This document shows, piece by piece, positions 1 to 10,788 of a stretch of 64,000 nucleotides of DNA. The stretch's first letter is position 1; every line of letters starts with the position of its first letter. Below the pieces are notes generated by a model. The model saw only the letters and a program-made list of their open reading frames with translations, searched no databases and was not told the DNA's origin. Made by a program: the position numbers and the translations under genes. Origin of the DNA: an uncultured Campylobacter sp. (GTDB taxonomy: Bacteria > Campylobacterota > Campylobacteria > Campylobacterales > Campylobacteraceae); NCBI RefSeq assembly GCF_963518785.1, contig NZ_CAUQKJ010000003.1, positions 186,001 through 250,000 on the forward strand, given 5' to 3'.

Positions 1-587
1 GGTACGCGATGGCGATGATATTTATCCCGGTTTACGGATTTTTATTTTTGCCGATTTTGGCGGCTATTTGCGGCGATGCGGCATACTTTTTAGAGCGCTC
101 GACGAAGATCCAGTGGGCGCTGATGATCTGCGTGTTTTGTATCTCGCATATCCCCGCACTTCTTTTGCTGGGTCTTGAGCGCGGTAATAGTATGGAGTTG
201 ATGCTGTTTTTGATCCTGGTCGTGCAGGCTAGCGACGTGCTGCAGTACATCTGGGGCAAGCTTTTTGGCAAACGCAAGATCGCGCCTAGCATCAGTCCGT
301 CTAAGACCGTGGTCGGCTTTGCGGGAGGGGTTCTTAGCGCTAGCGCGCTGGCCGCGTGCCTGCATCATCTCACGCCTTTTGGCGCGGTAGGGGCGTTTTT
401 TATCGGGCTTGCCGTTTGTATGATAGGCTTTTTAGGAGGGCTTGTTATGTCGGCGATCAAGCGCGATCTGGGCGTCAAGGACTGGGGCTACATGATCAGC
501 GGGCACGGCGGGATGCTTGACCGTATGGACTCGCTATGTTTTGCGGCGCCGATATTTTTTCACATAGTTAGATATTTTTACGCGTGA
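1..587 (+). CDS. CdsA-like phosphatidate cytidylyltransferase (5' end cut by window)
   Basis: The family transfers CMP from CTP to phosphatidic acid to give CDP-diacylglycerol at the inner membrane. The visible 190-odd residues are mostly membrane helices and end with the CDP-diacylglycerol synthase signature, readable as SAIKRDLGVKD followed by GHGGMLDRMD, with the conserved K-R, K-D, H-G-G and D-R-x-D. The frame is open leftwards to the window edge (TAC GCG precede the first visible ATG), and family members have about 300 residues, so the N-terminal third probably lies outside. The context (hydrolase-methyltransferase and PAP2-phosphatase genes downstream) matches the E. coli ynbABCD cluster, so this is more likely a YnbB-type accessory enzyme than the housekeeping CdsA. 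The family call is firm; the accessory role is inferred from context. Confidence 0.85.
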   Translation, partial: YAMAMIFIPVYGFLFLPILAAICGDAAYFLERSTKIQWALMICVFCISHIPALLLLGLERGNSMELMLFLILVVQASDVLQYIWGKLFGKRKIAPSISPSKTVVGFAGGVLSASALAACLHHLTPFGAVGAFFIGLAVCMIGFLGGLVMSAIKRDLGVKDWGYMISGHGGMLDRMDSLCFAAPIFFHIVRYFYA

Positions 588-594
588 GGTTTTG

Positions 595-1144
595 ATGAAA
601 ATTTGGAGCAAAATTTTACTTTTAGCGCTGACGGCAAATTTTGCCTTTGCTTTTTCTGGCCAGAAGCTCGTGCAAGACGCTAGAGCGCAGATCGAGCAGA
701 CGCTGTTTTACGATCCTTCGTACTCTAGGATTGAGTACCCGATGGGCGACGTGGATATGATAAAGGGCGTCTGCACCGACGTCGTCGTTAGAGCGCTGCG
801 CGGGCAGGATATCGATCTGCAGAGGCTCATCCACGAGGATATGAGCGCAAATTTTAGCGCCTAAAAACTGGGGCGCGAAAAAGACCGACAAAAACATCGA
901 TCATCGCCGCGTACCAAACATCGCGACCTACCTAAAACGCAAGGGTTACGAGGCGAAGGGCGAGTTTAAGGCGGGCGATATCGTGACGTGGCGGCTGGAT
1001 AACGGCAGACCGCATATCGGTATAGTTTCGGATAAATTTGCCGCCGACAAAACCCCGCTCGTGATCCATAACATCGGGCTTGGCGCGCAGGAGGAGGACG
1101 TGCTAAATGTTTACGAGATAACGGGGCACTTTAGGATAAAATAA
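595..1144 (+). pseudogene. DUF1287 family secreted protein, frameshifted
   Basis: A protein of the DUF1287 family (E. coli YijF-like) is readable in two frames. The first part has a signal peptide (MKIWSKILLLALTANFAFAF) and the family blocks DARAQIEQT..YDPSY and GVCTDVVVRALR..DLQ..IHEDM, then stops at a TAA at 862-864. The family continues directly in another frame from 860 with P-K-N-W-G, NIDHRRVPNI, GDIVTW and GHFRIK to the TAA at 1142-1144. The break sits where homologues read about N-F-x-x-Y-P-x-x-W-G; loss of one copy of a CCTA-containing 5-mer would explain it, but that is a guess. The start is taken as the ATG at 595 because it follows a GAGGT; a TTG lies one codon upstream. It could be a real pseudogene or a sequencing error. 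Confidence 0.75.
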
Positions 1145-1182
1145 GTAGAAAAATCGATAAATTTAAGCGAGAAAGGCGAAAA

Positions 1183-3219
1183 ATGGATTTTAAAGAGAGC
1201 TATTTTATAACGAGCGACGGGGCGAGGGTATTTTACAGATACCGTCTGGCTAGCGACGTAGCGTGCGAAAACCCGTGCGCAGGCGAAGTAAATTTAAGCG
1301 AGGACGGCAAATTTGACGGGTCAGATTTAAGTGCTGGGGCCGCAAATGAAACATCAAATTTGACCGACGAGCAAGCGGGCGGCGCGGATGAAAATACTAA
1401 GCCAAATTTAAGCGGCGAAGGCAAACCTGGCGAGCAAAATTTACCAAACGGCGACGAAAACTCGGACTCAAATTTAAATGAAACGAGTAAATTCGGCGCG
1501 TCAAATTTGAGCGAGACGCCTATCGAAAACGCCGAGCAAAATCTCAAATTTAAAGCCTCGCCAAACGCCAAAGCCGTAGCGATATTTCACCGCGGGCACG
1601 AGCACTCGGGTAGGACGACGCACGTGGCGGACGGGCTAGCGGACGAGAGTTTGAGCTATTTTGCGTGGGATCAGCGCGGACACGGCAGAAGCGACGGAGA
1701 GCGGGGCGACGCGCCGAGTATCGGCCGCCTCATCGCCGACGTGGACGAGTTTGTAACGCACATCGAGCAGAGATTTGGCTTTGAGACGCAAAATCTAGCC
1801 GTGATAGCCCAGAGCGTGGGTGCCGTGCTGGTCTCGGCATGGCTGCACGACTACGCTGTGCGCGTTCGCTGCGCGGTGCTAGCTAGTCCGGCGTTTAGCG
1901 TGAAGCTTTACGTACCGTTTGCTAGAGCGGGACTAAAGGCGATCTACTGCGCTCGCGGAAATTTTTTCGTAAACAGCTACGTCAAGGCTCACTATCTCAC
2001 TCACGACAAACAGCGTCAGGCAAGCTACGACGCTGATGCGCTCATCACTCGCGCTATCTCGGTGCGCATATTGCTTGGGCTTTACGAAGCGGCGCAGCGC
2101 GTGGTCTCTGACGCTGCGGCGATCACGACGCCTACGCTACTGCTGATCTCGGGCGATGATTGGGTCGTGGAGCACGCCCCGCAGCACGAGTTTTACAACG
2201 CTCTTGGCGCGCGCGTAAAAAGGCGCGAGGTTTTAGAGGAGTTTTACCACGATACGCTGGGCGAAAGCGAGCGGGAGAGGGCGTTTGAGATCGTGCGCGA
2301 GTTCGTCGGCGAGCGCTTTAGAGCGCCTTTTAGCGAGGTGGACTGCACGCACGCGGACGAATACGGCTTTAGCCGCGAGGAGGCCGATAGGCTAGCTACG
2401 CCGCTACCGAGATTTAGTCCGAAAAATTTGCGGTTTAAATTTCAGCGGGTATTTATGCAGGCGGTTTCGCCGTGGGTCGGTGGGCTAAAGATCGGCGAAA
2501 ATACCGGCTACGATAGCGGCAGTACGCTTGATTACGTTTACCGAAACGAGCCGCAAGGGGCGAATAAATTTTTTAAATTTATCGACAAATTTTACCTAAA
2601 CGCCATCGGCTGGCGCGGTATCAGAGAGCGCAAACGAAATATCAAGCTAGCCATCGATCAAGCCGTAGCAAAGCTGCAGGAGCGAGGCGAGCCGCTACGA
2701 CTGCTCGACATCGCCTCGGGGCACGGCAGATATATACTAGATGCCGTGCAGGGGCATAAATTTGAGCGCATAACGCTGCGCGACTACAGCGACATAAACG
2801 TAAAAGCTGGCAACGAAATGATAAAGGAGCGCGGGCTACAGGACGTCGCGAGCTTCACGCAGGTAAACGCCTTTGACGCCGCTAGCTACGAGGGCTTGCA
2901 AGGCGCATATACGCTTGGCGTCGTGTCGGGGCTGTTTGAGCTCTTTGCGGATAACTCGGTCGTGCGCACCGCGCTACAAGGCTTTTCAAGCAGCATAAGA
3001 AGCGGCGGCTACCTCATCTACACCAATCAGCCGTGGCACCCGCAGCTTGAGATGATCGCGCGCGCTCTATCTAGCCACAGGCAGGGCGCTGCGTGGATCA
3101 TGCGACGCCGTAGCCAGGCCGAGATGGATCAGCTCGTGGCAAATGCGGGATTTAAAAAGGCGAAAGAGTGGATAGATGGGGATGGGATATTTAGCGTGAG
3201 TTTGGCTGTTAAAATTTAG
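1183..3219 (+). CDS. alpha/beta hydrolase fused to class I SAM methyltransferase (YnbC-like)
   Basis: Two enzymes are fused in 678 residues. The N-terminal half is a monoacylglycerol-lipase-type alpha/beta hydrolase: oxyanion strand AVAIFHRGHEHSG (about 131), WDQRGHGRSDG (about 162), nucleophile elbow AQSVGA with Ser near 211, Asp in SGDDWVV and His in FYHD. The C-terminal part, from about residue 430, is a Rossmann methyltransferase with motif I LLDIASGHGRY near 507. The same fusion occurs in E. coli YnbC and in Haemophilus-type proteins. Residues about 25-126, just before the first hydrolase strand, are a hydrophilic insert rich in N-L-S/T, G, E and D, absent from the family fold. Substrate unknown; acyl-lipid or headgroup modification is suggested by the CdsA-like and PAP2 neighbours. 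Confidence 0.85.
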   Translation: MDFKESYFITSDGARVFYRYRLASDVACENPCAGEVNLSEDGKFDGSDLSAGAANETSNLTDEQAGGADENTKPNLSGEGKPGEQNLPNGDENSDSNLNETSKFGASNLSETPIENAEQNLKFKASPNAKAVAIFHRGHEHSGRTTHVADGLADESLSYFAWDQRGHGRSDGERGDAPSIGRLIADVDEFVTHIEQRFGFETQNLAVIAQSVGAVLVSAWLHDYAVRVRCAVLASPAFSVKLYVPFARAGLKAIYCARGNFFVNSYVKAHYLTHDKQRQASYDADALITRAISVRILLGLYEAAQRVVSDAAAITTPTLLLISGDDWVVEHAPQHEFYNALGARVKRREVLEEFYHDTLGESERERAFEIVREFVGERFRAPFSEVDCTHADEYGFSREEADRLATPLPRFSPKNLRFKFQRVFMQAVSPWVGGLKIGENTGYDSGSTLDYVYRNEPQGANKFFKFIDKFYLNAIGWRGIRERKRNIKLAIDQAVAKLQERGEPLRLLDIASGHGRYILDAVQGHKFERITLRDYSDINVKAGNEMIKERGLQDVASFTQVNAFDAASYEGLQGAYTLGVVSGLFELFADNSVVRTALQGFSSSIRSGGYLIYTNQPWHPQLEMIARALSSHRQGAAWIMRRRSQAEMDQLVANAGFKKAKEWIDGDGIFSVSLAVKI

Positions 3220-3450
3220 CCTTTTGCGCGGCTTGTCTTTTTTCTTTATACTTCGTTGGAAACTCAGTCGGCTTTGGTCACGGACGACTAGTCCGCTCCC
3301 TCGCCTCCGTCATTTCCGCCTCGTCTAAAGAAAAAATACTGCGCCTTATCGTTTTACGCTCAAATTTGCGTCAAGCGAGCGATCTCGGCCCATTAAGCCG
3401 CCAAAGCGCAAATCCGCTAAAATTTGATAGAATTAGCAAAAAAGGCAAAA
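3220..3450. repeat. spacer with 99-nt inverted-repeat element (3238-3336)
   Basis: The spacer between the YnbC-like and YnbD-like genes holds a 99-nt block bounded by an 11-bp perfect inverted repeat: TTTTTTCTTTA at 3238-3248 and TAAAGAAAAAA at 3326-3336. It encloses a small palindromic hairpin, CGGAC-GACTA-GTCCG, at 3281-3295. No reading frame with family resemblance is present. It could be a terminator-like structure, a transcript-processing site or a dispersed palindromic or MITE-like repeat. Only one copy lies in this window. Confidence 0.4.
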
Positions 3451-4971
3451 ATGAAAACAAAACCGTTTTTATCGCAGCTGGCCGCGCTAGTCGTCGTTGC
3501 GGCGATATTTTACGCTAGCTACGGCGCCACGAACGCCCTCGCGAGCGCTCGCGCAAACGTACCCGAGATCTATTTCGCGTGGGAGTGCGCGCTACCGTTT
3601 TGGGCGTGGAGTATCGTGCCGTACTGGTCGCTAAATTTGCTCTACGCGCTTGGATTTTTCCTCTGCCGTGGCGTCGGGGAGCTCGCGCGCTACGTTACGC
3701 AGCTGCTAGTCGCTCAGATGATCGCGACGCTGTTTTTTATCGCTTTCCCTCTGCAGATATCGTGGGAGAAGCCCGCGGTTTCGGGCCTTAGCGGCTTTTT
3801 GTTCTCAAGCCTAGCCGCCTTTGACCTCCCGTTTAATCAAGCTCCGTCGCTGCACATCATACTTTGCGTCGTGGTGGGCGCATTTTACCTTCGCAAGGCG
3901 CGCGCGGTTTGGCTTAAAGCGGCGCTTGTCGCGTGGTTTGCGCTCATCGTCCTTAGCGTGCTGACCACGTATCAGCACCATTTTATCGACATTCCGACAG
4001 GGCTGGCCGCGGGCTGCTTGGTGCTACTGATTCGCCCGCTAGAGGGCGCACCGCTTAGTTTTGCCATAGCTAGGGAGTCCGTGCGCTACAAATGGGCGGC
4101 GCTATATCTGGGGCTTGCGTTTTCGACGCTTTTTGCGGCGATTTTGGGAGCTAAAATTTGGGGCGCGTGGATGCTGTGGCTATCTTGGGCGAGCCTTAGT
4201 TTTGCGCTGGTTGCTTGCGGTTACGCGTTTTTGGGCGCGGGAGTTTTTGCTAAAAACGAGCGAGGCCTTCACGCCGCCGCGGCCAAAGCTTTACTTTTTC
4301 CCTATCTTTGCATCGCGCGATTAAATGCTCTTTTTTGGCTACGCGGACGCAGGCTTTCAGACGAGATTTTGCCAGGGTTGTATCTGGGCTCGGTTAAGGA
4401 GGCGGGCAAATTTGACGCGGCGCTAGATTGTGCGGCCGAGTTTGAGCGGCCTGGCGGCGCGCAAATTTACGCGAGCCTGCCTATGCTAGATATGATAACG
4501 CCGAGCGCGGACGAGCTAAAACGCGGCGCGGATGAGCTTGAACGACTCGTGAAAACGACTCTTTGCGGCGGCGAAAATTTGCCGCAAATGGCGGCGGAGC
4601 TAGGATCAAATTTTAGCGCCGAAGCGAGCTGCATGCACGGGCGAGATTTTAAATTTCACGGGCAAGCGGGCTCGCGATTAAATTTACAAACCTGCAGCTC
4701 GGCAAACGAAAGCAAAAACGCCGAGGTAGGGCAAACTCTCGCGGACTCAAACGAACGAGCCGCCGAAGCAAACGATAAAAAGGTGCTGGTCTGCTGCGCG
4801 CTGGGCTACGGCAGGAGCGCGTCGGTGATGCTTGCTTGGCTGGTGATTTACGCGGGACTGGGCTTTGATGAGGCGCTAAATTTGCTAAAATCTCGCCGCG
4901 AAAAGATCGCAGTCGCTAGCTCGCTGCACGAACGGATAGAACAGATAGCCGTCCGCACCAGCGAAATTTGA
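3451..4971 (+). CDS. PAP2 phosphatase fused to dual-specificity phosphatase (YnbD-like)
   Basis: The N-terminal half is a multi-TM PAP2-type lipid phosphatase with motifs QAPSLH (3839-3856) and HHFIDIPTG (from about 3976), whose His/Asp residues are catalytic in the superfamily. The C-terminal part is a cysteine phosphatase with the P-loop CCALGYGRSAS (C-x5-R) near residue 447. E. coli YnbD has the same order, and the gene follows a YnbC-like gene as in ynbABCD. Between the start of the phosphatase domain and its P-loop (about 4560-4785) lies a hydrophilic, Asn/Ser/Ala-rich insert that looks non-conserved. The ATG at 3451 is preferred over an upstream in-frame TTG at 3424 because an AAAAAAGG motif lies just before it. 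It likely dephosphorylates a prenyl- or phospholipid intermediate; no substrate can be named. Confidence 0.8.
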   Translation: MKTKPFLSQLAALVVVAAIFYASYGATNALASARANVPEIYFAWECALPFWAWSIVPYWSLNLLYALGFFLCRGVGELARYVTQLLVAQMIATLFFIAFPLQISWEKPAVSGLSGFLFSSLAAFDLPFNQAPSLHIILCVVVGAFYLRKARAVWLKAALVAWFALIVLSVLTTYQHHFIDIPTGLAAGCLVLLIRPLEGAPLSFAIARESVRYKWAALYLGLAFSTLFAAILGAKIWGAWMLWLSWASLSFALVACGYAFLGAGVFAKNERGLHAAAAKALLFPYLCIARLNALFWLRGRRLSDEILPGLYLGSVKEAGKFDAALDCAAEFERPGGAQIYASLPMLDMITPSADELKRGADELERLVKTTLCGGENLPQMAAELGSNFSAEASCMHGRDFKFHGQAGSRLNLQTCSSANESKNAEVGQTLADSNERAAEANDKKVLVCCALGYGRSASVMLAWLVIYAGLGFDEALNLLKSRREKIAVASSLHERIEQIAVRTSEI

Positions 4972-5146
4972 AGGCGAAGTAAAGAAGCGGCAAATTTAAG
5001 CGCGAAATAGGCGCAGGCTAAATTTAATCAAGTCCGGCTTGAGAGATCAAATTTAAAAAATCTGTCGGCTAGAAACAAGCGGCATTGCAAAATTCTCGGC
5101 GAAAACGAACGGGAATTTAACCAAACGCCCAAAATAAGGAGGGAAA

Positions 5147-5431
5147 ATGACGAATGCGGAGCAAAGCAAAAAAGCGGCGCAAGGCGGGGAGCGCGAATGC
5201 CGCCAAAGGACGGGCGACAGAGCCTTGGCGCTGGTTACGGCTAGGTTTTTGGCGACGCATAGGCTGGTTTTCTTGTTAAATTTACTTCAGCTAGCCGTCT
5301 GTCTTACTATTTTTACACATTTTGCCGTTATTGCGGGCTTTTTGACGGCTTTTGCGGCTCTGTTTTATCTGCACGTTAGGCTGCATTTTGATACGCTGAT
5401 TTTTAGAGATTTTGCGGAGGGGGAGGCTTGA
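5147..5431 (+). CDS. small two-TM membrane protein of the ynb-like cluster (probably frameshifted)
   Basis: A strong Shine-Dalgarno (AAGGAGGG) precedes the ATG. The product has a basic/hydrophilic N-terminus of about 25 residues, then two hydrophobic helices (roughly residues 40-58 and 60-75), ending HFDTLIFRDFAEGEA. The stop lies just after a G-rich run (GGAGGGGGAGG, about 5416-5426). The overlapping next frame continues with residues that read naturally after it (CGKFDAALAEL...) and ends with another TM helix. A one-base slip in the G-run would therefore join both into one protein of about 145 residues. No family recognised; function unknown. Confidence 0.55.
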   Translation: MTNAEQSKKAAQGGERECRQRTGDRALALVTARFLATHRLVFLLNLLQLAVCLTIFTHFAVIAGFLTAFAALFYLHVRLHFDTLIFRDFAEGEA

Positions 5432-5597
5432 TTGCGGTAAATTTGACGCGGCGCTTGCGGAGCTAAATTTAGCTAGCAAGCCACCTAAAATCCGCGATAT
5501 GAAAAGTCGCTGCGCCGGAGCTTTGCGGCTATATAAATTAACGGCCGCGCTTACTCTCGCCATCGTCGCGGCTTTAGCGGGTTACTATCTGAGCTAA
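5412..5597 (+). CDS. C-terminal TM fragment, probable continuation of preceding gene
   Basis: This frame overlaps the end of the upstream small membrane protein by 20 nt. It has only a weak TTG start without a convincing ribosome site of its own. It encodes a short amphipathic stretch followed by a single hydrophobic helix (ALTLAIVAALAGYYLS) at the C-terminus. The overlap inside a G-rich run makes a frameshifted single gene (5147-5597) more likely than two genes, though programmed slippage or translational coupling cannot be excluded. Confidence 0.35.
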   Translation: MRRGRLDCGKFDAALAELNLASKPPKIRDMKSRCAGALRLYKLTAALTLAIVAALAGYYLS

Positions 5598-5912
5598 ATT
5601 TGCTTACCCGCTTAGACGGTTACGGAACGCCGATTTAGACGATCGCGTCGGTTTGGCGCGCAAAATTCAACAACTGTTTTTCATGGCGAGATAAACGGGA
5701 TAAAATTGATTACTTTTGCGGGCTATTTTTTGTAGCGACTATTTTAAGCGATGAAACAGCGGCTAGTATCGCCGATGCACCCTATTCGAGCGCTTTTAAA
5801 TTTGACGATTTCATCGGTATTTTAAAATTTCAAAGCATAAAAAAATCCAGTGCAAAAAGACGAAATAGACAACCGAGCAAGTTTAGTCGGGGCAAAATAT
5901 ACGAATTCCTTT
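5598..5912. other. spacer with an open frame lacking a start codon
   Basis: This spacer separates the ynb-like cluster from the 3' end of murB. On the plus strand a frame stays open from about 5641 into the murB antisense region (to 5984), reading W-R-D-K-R-D-K-I-D-Y-F-C-G and onwards. It has no ATG, GTG or TTG start and no recognised family. It may be a gene remnant or chance. AAATTT-type words are frequent. Confidence 0.3.
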
Positions 5913-6704
5913 TTATAGCACCACGATTTCGGTTTCCAGTTCTATACCGAATTCCTCAAAAACGCGGCTTTGCGCTAAATTTATGAGCGCAATCACATCC
6001 TCAAAGCTCGCGCTGCCGAAATTTATGATGAAATTTGCGTGCTGCTCGCTAAATTTCGCTCCGCCGATCGTGTGGCCTTTAAGCCCCGCCGCTTCGATCA
6101 GCCTGCCCGCGGCGTCATTCAGCGGGTTTTTAAAGCAGCTTCCAAAGCTAGCCCCCTTTGGCTGGTTGGCGCGTTTGGCGGCGAAATCCGCGGCGAGCGA
6201 GACGTTAAAACCGTGCGAAATTTTAAACTTGGCGCCCAAAATCGGCTCCTTGATCCCGCTTCTTCGGTAGCCGAAGCTTATCTGCTCGCGCTCCACCCAG
6301 CCGCGAGCCAGGCGCACGGCAAGCAGGCTATCGCTGATGCTCGCGCCGGCGAGCCCCGCATTCATTTTGATTAGCCCGCCGAGCTGCCCTGGGATGTTGC
6401 GCAAAAACTCAAAGCCGCCGATGTTTTGCTTTTTGGCGAAATTATAAATTTTACCCGACTTCGTCGCAGCTCCGATGCTAAGGACATCACCGCTTAAGCT
6501 TATGCGATCGAACTCCTCGCTTAGCATCGCAAGGTGCGGCGGCGCGGGCGAGATGAGCAGATTATTGCCACCGCCGATGATCGCGCGCTCGCGGATACTC
6601 TCAAACTCCGCAAAATCGGCCTCGTCCTTTAAAATTTGCACCGCAAAGCTCCCGCCGATGCGCACGGAGGTGTATTTGCTAAAATCTATCTGCTTTGTTT
6701 TCAA
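5913..6704 (-). CDS. murB: UDP-N-acetylenolpyruvoylglucosamine reductase
   Basis: MurB reduces UDP-GlcNAc-enolpyruvate to UDP-MurNAc with NADPH and FAD in the cytoplasm, the second committed step of peptidoglycan synthesis. The 263-residue protein starts with the FAD-domain opening KYTSVRIGG and has the FAD-binding IIGGGNNLLIS. It then carries GGFEFLRNIPGQLGGLIKMN, the catalytic-serine region GASFGSCFKNP, AAGRLIEAAGLKG and EQHANFIIN, all typical of the short epsilonproteobacterial MurB type. The length is normal for that type. It stands alone on the minus strand, with about 600 bp of AAATTT-rich spacer upstream. Confidence 0.95.
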   Translation of the reverse strand: MKTKQIDFSKYTSVRIGGSFAVQILKDEADFAEFESIRERAIIGGGNNLLISPAPPHLAMLSEEFDRISLSGDVLSIGAATKSGKIYNFAKKQNIGGFEFLRNIPGQLGGLIKMNAGLAGASISDSLLAVRLARGWVEREQISFGYRRSGIKEPILGAKFKISHGFNVSLAADFAAKRANQPKGASFGSCFKNPLNDAAGRLIEAAGLKGHTIGGAKFSEQHANFIINFGSASFEDVIALINLAQSRVFEEFGIELETEIVVL

Positions 6705-7301
6705 ATTTTTGCCTTTTAAATTTCATTTCTAAATTTCGCGCTAGCCGCTCGCCGTTTTAAAATTTAGCGATACCGCCGCGCCGCACGGTGCGAAACGCGA
6801 ACGCTGTTTCAAAATTTAACGCTACTGCTGCGATTAAATTTAGCTCGCTTGCGATACGTTTTCAGCAGCGCGCTACGTCGCACGCACAGCTCGCACTCTG
6901 CGGCACAAAATACAGCCGCACAATGTAGCGCTTCGTGTAAAATTTCATCGCCGCGTAGCCGTAAATTAAGGCGGCACATTACGCGGCGACAAGCGCCAAA
7001 GTGCGGTCGATTAACGAACTTGGCGCGGCGATCCGCGGCAAACTCGGCATTAAATTTGCGCGCAAATTTTAAATCTACATTGCACTCCGCGGCTAAATTT
7101 CAAAAACTACGGCGCAGCACTGCAATGGCAAGAGCGTGATAAAATTCTACTCTGCGCGCCCACTTTTGCGCCGAAGCAGAATTTAGTCAAAGCTCAAACC
7201 CGCTTAATATCGAGAAATTTAGCCAAAACGCGATTTCATTTCGAGTAAAATTTAGCCGAAGCAAGGCTCAAATTTCAGCTAAATTTTAACCTCGTCCGGT
7301 T
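6705..7301. other. 597-bp spacer, AAATTT-rich, no gene seen
   Basis: The region upstream of murB and downstream of mqnD has no credible gene. An open frame at 6849-7139 encodes a low-complexity R/A/S/N-rich product without motif or ribosome site. The DNA alternates GC-rich segments with AAATTT/AAAATTT words every few tens of bases, the same texture as other spacers and as the protein inserts described elsewhere. The murB promoter should lie near 6705-6780, but I cannot single out a convincing -10 box. Confidence 0.5.
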
Positions 7302-8198
7302 TTATATCGGGTTTTGCCCGCCGCAGTCCGCAAAACGGACCTCGTTATATTCGCGCGGGATAAAATTCTCCTGCGCGCTAAGCGGCGTAGGGTAAAATCC
7401 GCGCTCGTAGCCAAGTTCAAACAGCCTATCTACCGCCCTTATCTGCGACCCCGAAAGCTCGATCGAGGCCTCGTTAGCATAAAGGCTCAGATATTTTTCT
7501 AGCTTTGCGTCGTCCACGCGGATGAGATTTCGCTCGAGGAGCATATGCGACAAAAGCGGCTTATGCGCGGTGGCGATGCGTACGCCCTCGGTTAGCACGC
7601 GCTCGCACTCGGTGGCGTCCGTTATCGGCAGGCTGCGGCGAACTGCCATACCGCCTAGCGGCAGCGGCAGATTTTCGCCAGCCAGCTCGCTCCAGATGTC
7701 CCAGATCTCGCGCTCCACGCAAAGCTCGTCCGAAAAGTCCAAAATACTCTCGTGTATCAGCACGCCCGCATCCACCTCGCCGCTTAAGACCGCGCCTTCG
7801 ATCTCGAGAAAATTTTTATAAACTATGCGCGCCTGCGGGTATGCCATACGAAAAAGCAGGGCATTTGTCGTGTGTTTGCCGCTTAGCGCGACTTTGAAAT
7901 TTCGCTTTAAAACCGCGCCCTTTTTCTTGACGAGCTTTGGACCGTAACCCTCGCCGAAACTCACCGCCGTGCGCAAAAGCGCGTACTCCTCGCAGATGAG
8001 CGGATATAGCGCGAAGCTAATCGCCGTGGCTTCATAAGTGCCCTTTAGCGCTTCGTCGTTTAGCGTCTGGATGTCAAGCGCGGTGGCGCTAAATTTTAGA
8101 TTTTTGGAGCTAACCCAGCCAAAATCAATCGCCTTATACATAAAAATATCGTCGGCGTCGGGCGAGTGAGCGACGTTTATATGCTTAAAAATCTTCAA
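7302..8198 (-). CDS. mqnD: 1,4-dihydroxy-6-naphthoate synthase, futalosine menaquinone pathway
   Basis: MqnD converts cyclic dehypoxanthine futalosine to 1,4-dihydroxy-6-naphthoate, a late step of the futalosine route to menaquinone used by Campylobacter and Helicobacter. The 298-residue protein has the family opening INVAHSPDADDIFMYKAI, the conserved T-x-N-A-L region (GKHTTNALLFRMAYP) and VDAGVLIHE around the catalytic His. It has the periplasmic-binding-protein-like fold length expected for MqnD. No other mqn gene lies nearby. Family identity is clear from these motifs. Confidence 0.92.
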   Translation of the reverse strand: MKIFKHINVAHSPDADDIFMYKAIDFGWVSSKNLKFSATALDIQTLNDEALKGTYEATAISFALYPLICEEYALLRTAVSFGEGYGPKLVKKKGAVLKRNFKVALSGKHTTNALLFRMAYPQARIVYKNFLEIEGAVLSGEVDAGVLIHESILDFSDELCVEREIWDIWSELAGENLPLPLGGMAVRRSLPITDATECERVLTEGVRIATAHKPLLSHMLLERNLIRVDDAKLEKYLSLYANEASIELSGSQIRAVDRLFELGYERGFYPTPLSAQENFIPREYNEVRFADCGGQNPI

Positions 8199-8460
8199 AT
8201 TTTATCCTTTTTGCTCCGCTTTAAATTTCGCGCACTGCGCGCAGCTTGATTCCAAAATGTTGCGAAATTATAGTGAAATTTTGCTACAGCCCTCATAAAA
8301 ATGCGGAATTTCTAAAAAAACATGAAAAATTAAGCCCGTTTAAAAGGCTAAATTCAATGCTCTCTGCTCGCCCTGCAGAACTTTTTGCGCTTTGAAAAAT
8401 TTAAAATTCCGATGCTGCGCCGAATTTGAGCGAATAATCAAAAATTCATTTCAAATTTGG

Positions 8461-8466
8461 TAAAAT
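8461..8466 (+). promoter_or_regulatory. recA -10 box
   Basis: TAAAAT lies 28 nt before the recA start chosen here, with T-rich DNA upstream as usual for Campylobacter sigma70 promoters, which lack a clear -35. Transcription would begin near 8473. That places the alternative upstream ATG at 8470 at or before the transcript start and supports the ATG at 8494. Confidence 0.45.
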
Positions 8467-8493
8467 TAAATGAATTTATTTTTAAGGAAAAAC

Positions 8494-10787
<2,294 letters not shown>

Positions 10788-10788
10788 A

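Noticed and set aside
6849..7139. 96-codon open frame in the murB-mqnD spacer
   Set aside because: R/A/S/N low complexity, no ribosome site, no motif; the region has spacer texture.
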